Of a stretch of DNA of 64,000 nt, positions 59,540 through 64,000 are shown piece after piece (within the stretch, counting starts at the first letter, position 1; each line of letters begins with the position of its first letter). Source of the stretch: Escarpia spicata (taxonomy: Eukaryota; Annelida; Polychaeta; Sabellida; Siboglinidae); the NCBI GenBank assembly GCA_963995525.1, contig OZ023211.1:54794564-54858563 (forward strand), given 5' to 3'. Under the pieces are notes generated by a model. It searched no databases. It was not told where the DNA came from and was given only the letters and a program-made list of their open reading frames with translations. The translations under genes were made by a program, and so were the position numbers.

Positions 59540-62500
59540 TCTGATAAAAAGATCAAATAAGATGAGTTTATTTTAGACTCAGTCCTTAATATAAGGAAAG
59601 TTCCATAGTCATACATGTAATAACACCAACACGAGAAAGAGAAAACAAGAAGACACAAAGCTACTCAACACAAATGTGTGCATGTCATAGCAGCCATATC
59701 ATGAATAATTAGTATAATAACATAAAGAATATTATCGTACACAAAATAATTGTTTCATCCATTTTTTCTGTAGCAGAGACGAGTAGATAGTGTATATACT
59801 CCAACTTGACAAATTTGTATACGCAAACATTTCACTCGTGCTAGAATATCTTGGGATCCCTAAAAGGATTCTCAGTGAATTGTTGTAGGTCTTAAACCTG
59901 TAGGTCCTCCATAACTGGGCGGTGTACAGGCATGCACAGTAAGTCTTAAACCTGTAGGTCCTCCATAACTGGGCGGTGTACAGGCATGCACAGTAAGTCT
60001 TAAGCCTGTAGGTCCTCCATAACTGGGCGGTGTACAGGCATGCACAGTAAGTCTTAAGCCTGTAGGTCCTCCATAACTGGGCGGTGTACAGGCATGCACA
60101 GTAAGTCTTAAGCCTGTAGGTCCTCCATAACTGGGCGGTGTACAGGCATGCACAGTAAGTCTTAAGCCTGTAGGTCCTCCATAACTGGGCGGTGTACAGG
60201 CATGCACAGTAAGTCTTAAGCCTGTAGGTCCTCCATAACTGGGCGGTGTACAGGCATGCACAGTAAGTCTTAAGCCTGTAGGTCCTCCATAACTGGGCGG
60301 TGTACAGGCATGCACAGTAAGTCTTAAGCCTGTAGGTCCTCCATAACTGGGCGGTGTACAGGCATGCACAGTAAGTCTTAAACCTGTAGGTCCTCCATAA
60401 CTGGGCGGTGTACAGGCATGCACAGTAAGTCTTAAACCTGTAGGTCCTCCATAACTGGGCGGTGTACAGGCATGCACAGTAAGTCTTAAACCTGTAGGTC
60501 CTCCATAACTGGGCGGTGTACAGGCATGCACAGTAAGTCTTAAACCTGTAGGTCCTCCATAACTGGGCGGTGTACAGGCATGCACAGTAAGTCTTAAACC
60601 TGTAGGTCCTCCATAACTGGGCGGTGTACAGGCATGCACAGTAAGTCTTAAACCTGTAGGTCCTCCATAATTGGGCGGTGTACAGGCATGCACAGTAAGT
60701 CTTGAACCTGTAGGTCCTCCACAACTGGGCGGTGTACAGGCTTGCACAGTAAGTCTTGAACCTGTAGGTCCTCCACAACTGGGCGGTGTACAGGCATGCA
60801 CAGTAAGTCTTGAACCTGTAGGTCCTCCACAACTGGGCGGGGTACAGGCATGCACAGTAAGTCTTAAACCTGTAGGTCCTCCACAACTGGGCGGGGTACA
60901 GGCATGCACAGTAAGTCTTAAACCTGTAGGTCCTCCACAACTGGGCGGTGTACAGGCATGCACAGTAAGTCTTAAACCTGTAGGTCCACCACAACTGGGC
61001 GGTGTACAGGCATGCACAGTAAGTCTTAAACCTGTAGGTCCTCCACAACTGGGCGGGGTACAGGCATGCACAGTAAGTCTTAAACCTGTAGGTCCTCCAC
61101 AACTGGGTGGTGTACAGGCATGCACAGTAAGTCTTAAACCTGTAGGTCCTCCACAACTGGGCGGTGTACAGGCATGCACAGTAAGTCTTAAACCTGTAGG
61201 TCCTCCACAACTGGGCGGGGTACAGGCATGCACAGTAAGTCTTAAACCTGTAGGTCCTCCACAACTGGGCGGTGTACAGGCATGCACAGTAAGTCTTAAG
61301 CCTGTAGGTCCTCCACAACTGGGCGGTGTACAGGCATGCACAGTAAGTCTTAAGCCTGTAGGTCCTCCATAACTGGGCGGTGTACAGGCATGCACAGTAA
61401 GTCTTAAGCCTGTAGGTCCTCCATAACTGGGCGGTGTACAGGCATGCACAGTAAGTCTTAAACCTGTAGGTCCTCCATAACTGGGCGGTGTACAGGCATG
61501 CACAGTAAGTCTTAAACCTGTAGGTCCTCCATAACTGGGCGGTGTACAGGCATGCACAGTAAGTCTTAAACCTGTAGGTCCTCCATAACTGGGCGGTGTA
61601 CAGGCATGCACAGTAAGTCTTAAACCTGTAGGTCCTCCATAACTGGGCGGTGTACAGGCATGCACAGTAAGTCTTGAACCTGTAGGTCCTCCACAACTGG
61701 GCGGTGTACAGGCATGCACAGTAAGTCTTGAACCTGTAGGTCCTCCACAACTGGGCGGTGTACAGGCATGCACAGTAAGTCTTGAACCTGTAGGTCCTCC
61801 ACAACTGGGCGGGGTACAGGCATGCACAGTAAGTCTTAAACCTGTAGGTCCTCCACAACTGGGCGGGGTACAGGCATGCACAGTAAGTCTTAAACCTGTA
61901 GGTCCTCCACAACTGGGCGGTGTACAGGCATGCACAGTAAGTCTTAAACCTGTAGGTCCACCACAACTGGGCGGTGTACAGGCATGCACAGTAAGTCTTA
62001 AACCTGTAGGTCCTCCACAACTGGGCGGGGTACAGGCATGCACAGTAAGTCTTAAACCTGTAGGTCCTCCACAACTGGGTGGTGTACAGGCATGCACAGT
62101 AAGTCTTAAACCTGTAGGTCCTCCACAACTGGGCGGTGTACAGGCATGCACAGTAAGTCTTAAACCTGTAGGTCCTCCACAACTGGGCGGGGTACAGGCA
62201 TGCACAGTAAGTCTTAAACCTGTAGGTCCTCCACAACTGGGCGGTGTACAGGCATGCACAGTAAGTCTTAAGCCTGTAGGTCCTCCACAACTGGGCGGTG
62301 TACAGGCATGCACAGTAAGTCTTAAGCCTGTAGGTCCTCCACAACTGGGCGGTGTACAGGCATGCACAGTAAGTCTTAAGCCTGTAGGTCCTCCACAACT
62401 GGGCGGTGTACAGGCATGCACAGTAAGTCTTAAGCCTGTAGGTCCTCCACAACTGGGCGGGGTACAGGCATGCACAGTAAGTCTTAAGCCTGTAAGTCCT

Positions 62501-63345
62501 CCACAACTGGGCGGTGTACAGGCATGCACAGTAAGTCTTAAGCCTGTAGGTCCTCCACAACTGGGCGGTGTACAGGCATGCACAGTAAGTCTTAAGCCTG
62601 TAGGTCCTCCACAACTGGGCGGGGTACAGGCATGCACAGTAAGTCTTAAGCCTGTAGGTCCTCCACAACTGGGTGGTGTACAGGCATGCACAGTAAGTCT
62701 TAAGCCTGTAGGTCCTCCACAACTGGGCGGTGTACAGGCATGCACAGTAAGTCTTAAACCTGTAGGTCCTCCACAACTGGGCGGTGTACAGGCATGCACA
62801 GTAAGTCTTAAGCCTGTAGGTCCTCCACAACGGGGCGGGGTACAGGCATGCACAGTAAGTCTTAAGCCTGTAGGTCCTCCACAACTGGGCGGTGTACAGG
62901 CATGCACAGTAAGTCTTAAGCCTGTAGGTCCTCCACAACTGGGCGGTGTACAGGCATGCACAGTAAGTCTTAAGCCTGTAGGTCCTCCACAACTGGGCGG
63001 TGTACAGGCATGCACAGTAAGTCTTAAGCCTGTAGGTCCTCCACAACTGGGCGGTGTACAGGCATGCACAGTAAGTCTTAAGCCTTAAGGTCCTCCATAA
63101 CTGGGCGGTGTACAGGCATGCACAGTAAGTCTTAAGCCTTAAGGTCCTCCATAACTGGGCGGTGTACAGGCATGCACAGTAAGTCTTAAACCTGTAGGTC
63201 CTCCATAACTGGGCGGTGTACAGGCATGCACAGTAAGTCTTTAAAACAAGTAGCTTTACATTGGTGCTACAATTTTTAAATTGTGTACATAAAATGTTTC
63301 CACTCACTTACAATGTTCTAATCTGTCTACTGATATCATCATCGT
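59540..63345 (-). mobile_element. LINE 3' end (CR1/L2-like) carrying an amplified coding segment
   Basis: On the minus strand from 63345 the frame reads EDMSDDDDISRQIRTL, a TAA, then VSGNILCTQFKNCSTNVKLL. This is the segment following the reverse transcriptase in LINEs of this group. About 62 copies of an 18-residue block follow (next entry), then YNNSLRILLGIPRYSSTSEM, again the expected continuation. The 3' untranslated part ends near 59540 with GAACTTTCCTTATATTAAGG and AATAAACTC. The polymerase core is not recognisable right of 63345. Confidence 0.8.
59884..63246 (-). repeat. 54-bp coding-derived minisatellite, about 62 copies, in frame
   Basis: The unit is AAGTCTTAAACCTGTAGGTC, CTCCATAACTGGGCGGTGTA, CAGGCATGCACAGT (plus strand). 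On the minus strand it translates as KTYCACLYTAQLWRTYRF (18 residues). This matches the LINE segment that normally occurs once between the VKLL...F and YNN...RIL blocks. Both ends of the unit meet at AAGAC-C/T-TAC (Lys-Thr-Tyr), which may have seeded the duplication. The frame stays open for 1191 codons on the minus strand (63307-59732; first codon GTG, no ATG). Two other frames, HACTPPSCGGPTGLRLTV (minus) and GVQACTVSLKPVGPPQLG (plus), stay open by periodicity. An 18-unit block (972 bp) is duplicated: markers GGTCCACC at 60983 and 61955, and CTGGGTGG at 61103 and 62075. Confidence 0.95.
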
Positions 63346-63739
63346 CAGACATGTCTTCATTACGTGGCAATGAAGGATGACTATATTAATGTTGTCTGAC
63401 TGTTTTAGAAGGGAATTATATGCCCTTTTGCTGAGTCTGTTAAATGTGGCATAATGTTATCCACATTATGCCTTTCTACGATGTTCTATGCATGAATTGT
63501 CGTATGCAGCCGTGCATGAAATGATGTCCTCAGCCTCTGCCAATTAAAGCAGGCCTCTGGTGCTGGCATGGACAAGTCCTTGATTAAGAACAGTCTGGAT
63601 CGAACAAAGGTTCATAGTGTGTTTACACAATGGGCATCAAATATAAGTATTGTTTTATCCAGGATTGTTTCCCCCAGAATGTATGAAGAGGGGTGGACCA
63701 AGAGAGCATGGGAAACAAAGGAGGGTGGTAGATGCAGAA
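63346..63739. other. No feature recognised
   Basis: May contain further decayed LINE sequence, but nothing could be aligned. Confidence 0.4.
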
Positions 63740-64000
63740 GAAGAAGACTGCCAATAGCAGTTCAAGTAGAGTTTAATGTCCTTCTCGTCACACATTGTGG
63801 GCTCACTGGCCTTACACCACAGTACATTGAACATTGTATAAACCGCTGCCAGCCATCTAGATCGCACCGTTCTAGTGAATATCATCAAGTAATGTGTCCC
63901 AAGTGCAAGGCGTCGGTGGGCTGACTGACCATTTTGCTTGGCAGCCCCAACTCTGGAATTTGCTGCTATATTATCTGACATCAACAATAATGATGAAGGC
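63740..64000 (+). pseudogene. L2/CR1-group LINE, C-terminal fragment, cut by window end
   Basis: The frame reads RRLPIAVQVEFNVLLVTHCG, LTGLTPQYIEHCINRCQPSR, SHRSSEYHQVMCPKC, a stop, then CLAAPT and LWN in adjacent frames. The pattern LPI...F-x-VLL-x-T...L-x-GL-x-P-x-YI, P-x-R-x-RSS, AAP-x-LWN is the common C-terminal signature of L2-type LINEs. It is on the opposite strand from the neighbouring LINE and belongs to a different family. Confidence 0.7.

Noticed and set aside
59872..63069. 1065-codon minus frame HACTPPSCGGPTGLRLTV and + strand frame GVQACTVSLKPVGPPQLG
   Set aside because: By-products of a 54-bp period; only the KTYCACLYTAQLWRTYRF frame is continuous with LINE coding sequence on both sides.
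63568..63924. 118-codon + frame as a further exon of the MAM gene
   Set aside because: Its motifs match the C-terminus of an L2-type LINE, not the rest of a MAM domain.

Overview
The window is animal (metazoan) nuclear DNA, not bacterial. It is AT-rich, shows no operons or dense genes, has recognisable splice sites, and is packed with eukaryotic transposon types: a DIRS tyrosine-recombinase retroelement, CR1/L2-like and RTE-like LINEs, hAT and pogo/Tigger DNA transposons and tRNA-derived SINEs. The repertoire fits a marine invertebrate, most likely a lophotrochozoan such as a mollusc. That assignment is inference; no single marker proves it.

Only one host gene could be supported. A probable first coding exon (33759-34047, + strand) encodes a signal peptide and the start of a MAM domain. 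A second exon (59375-59453, + strand) continues the same MAM domain in the right phase. The intron between them is about 25.3 kb and is filled with repeats, and the gene runs off the right end of the window. One further 141-codon frame with a single internal TGA (52267-52692) might be a pseudogene or a captured exon.

Layout: 1-9200 holds a Tol2-like hAT end, a 32-bp minisatellite, a 1.8-kb palindromic element with a tRNA-like Pol III box in each arm, and a hAT-like element. 9200-16000 holds 78-bp and 31-bp minisatellites and a second, partly deleted copy of the palindromic element. 16000-24000 holds SINEs, a hAT MITE, 1.45 kb of CT-rich low-complexity DNA and a 21-bp array. 24150-28120 is a decayed DIRS element with inverted terminal repeats. 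29434-30496 is a CR1-like LINE. 30750-33260 is a run of 47-bp, (CA)n and 16-bp arrays. 33700-59453 is the MAM gene, whose intron holds 28-bp, 19-bp, 62/63-bp and 32-bp arrays, hAT and pogo elements and LINE fragments. 59540-63345 is a LINE 3' end on the minus strand in which one 54-bp coding segment has been amplified to about 62 in-frame copies. 63740-64000 is a last LINE fragment.

About a fifth of the window is tandem repeat in more than a dozen unrelated families. The most notable observations are the 54-bp array derived from LINE coding sequence, the two copies of the tRNA-box palindrome, and the MAM gene split by a repeat-filled intron. All calls come from reading the sequence by eye; no database search was run.
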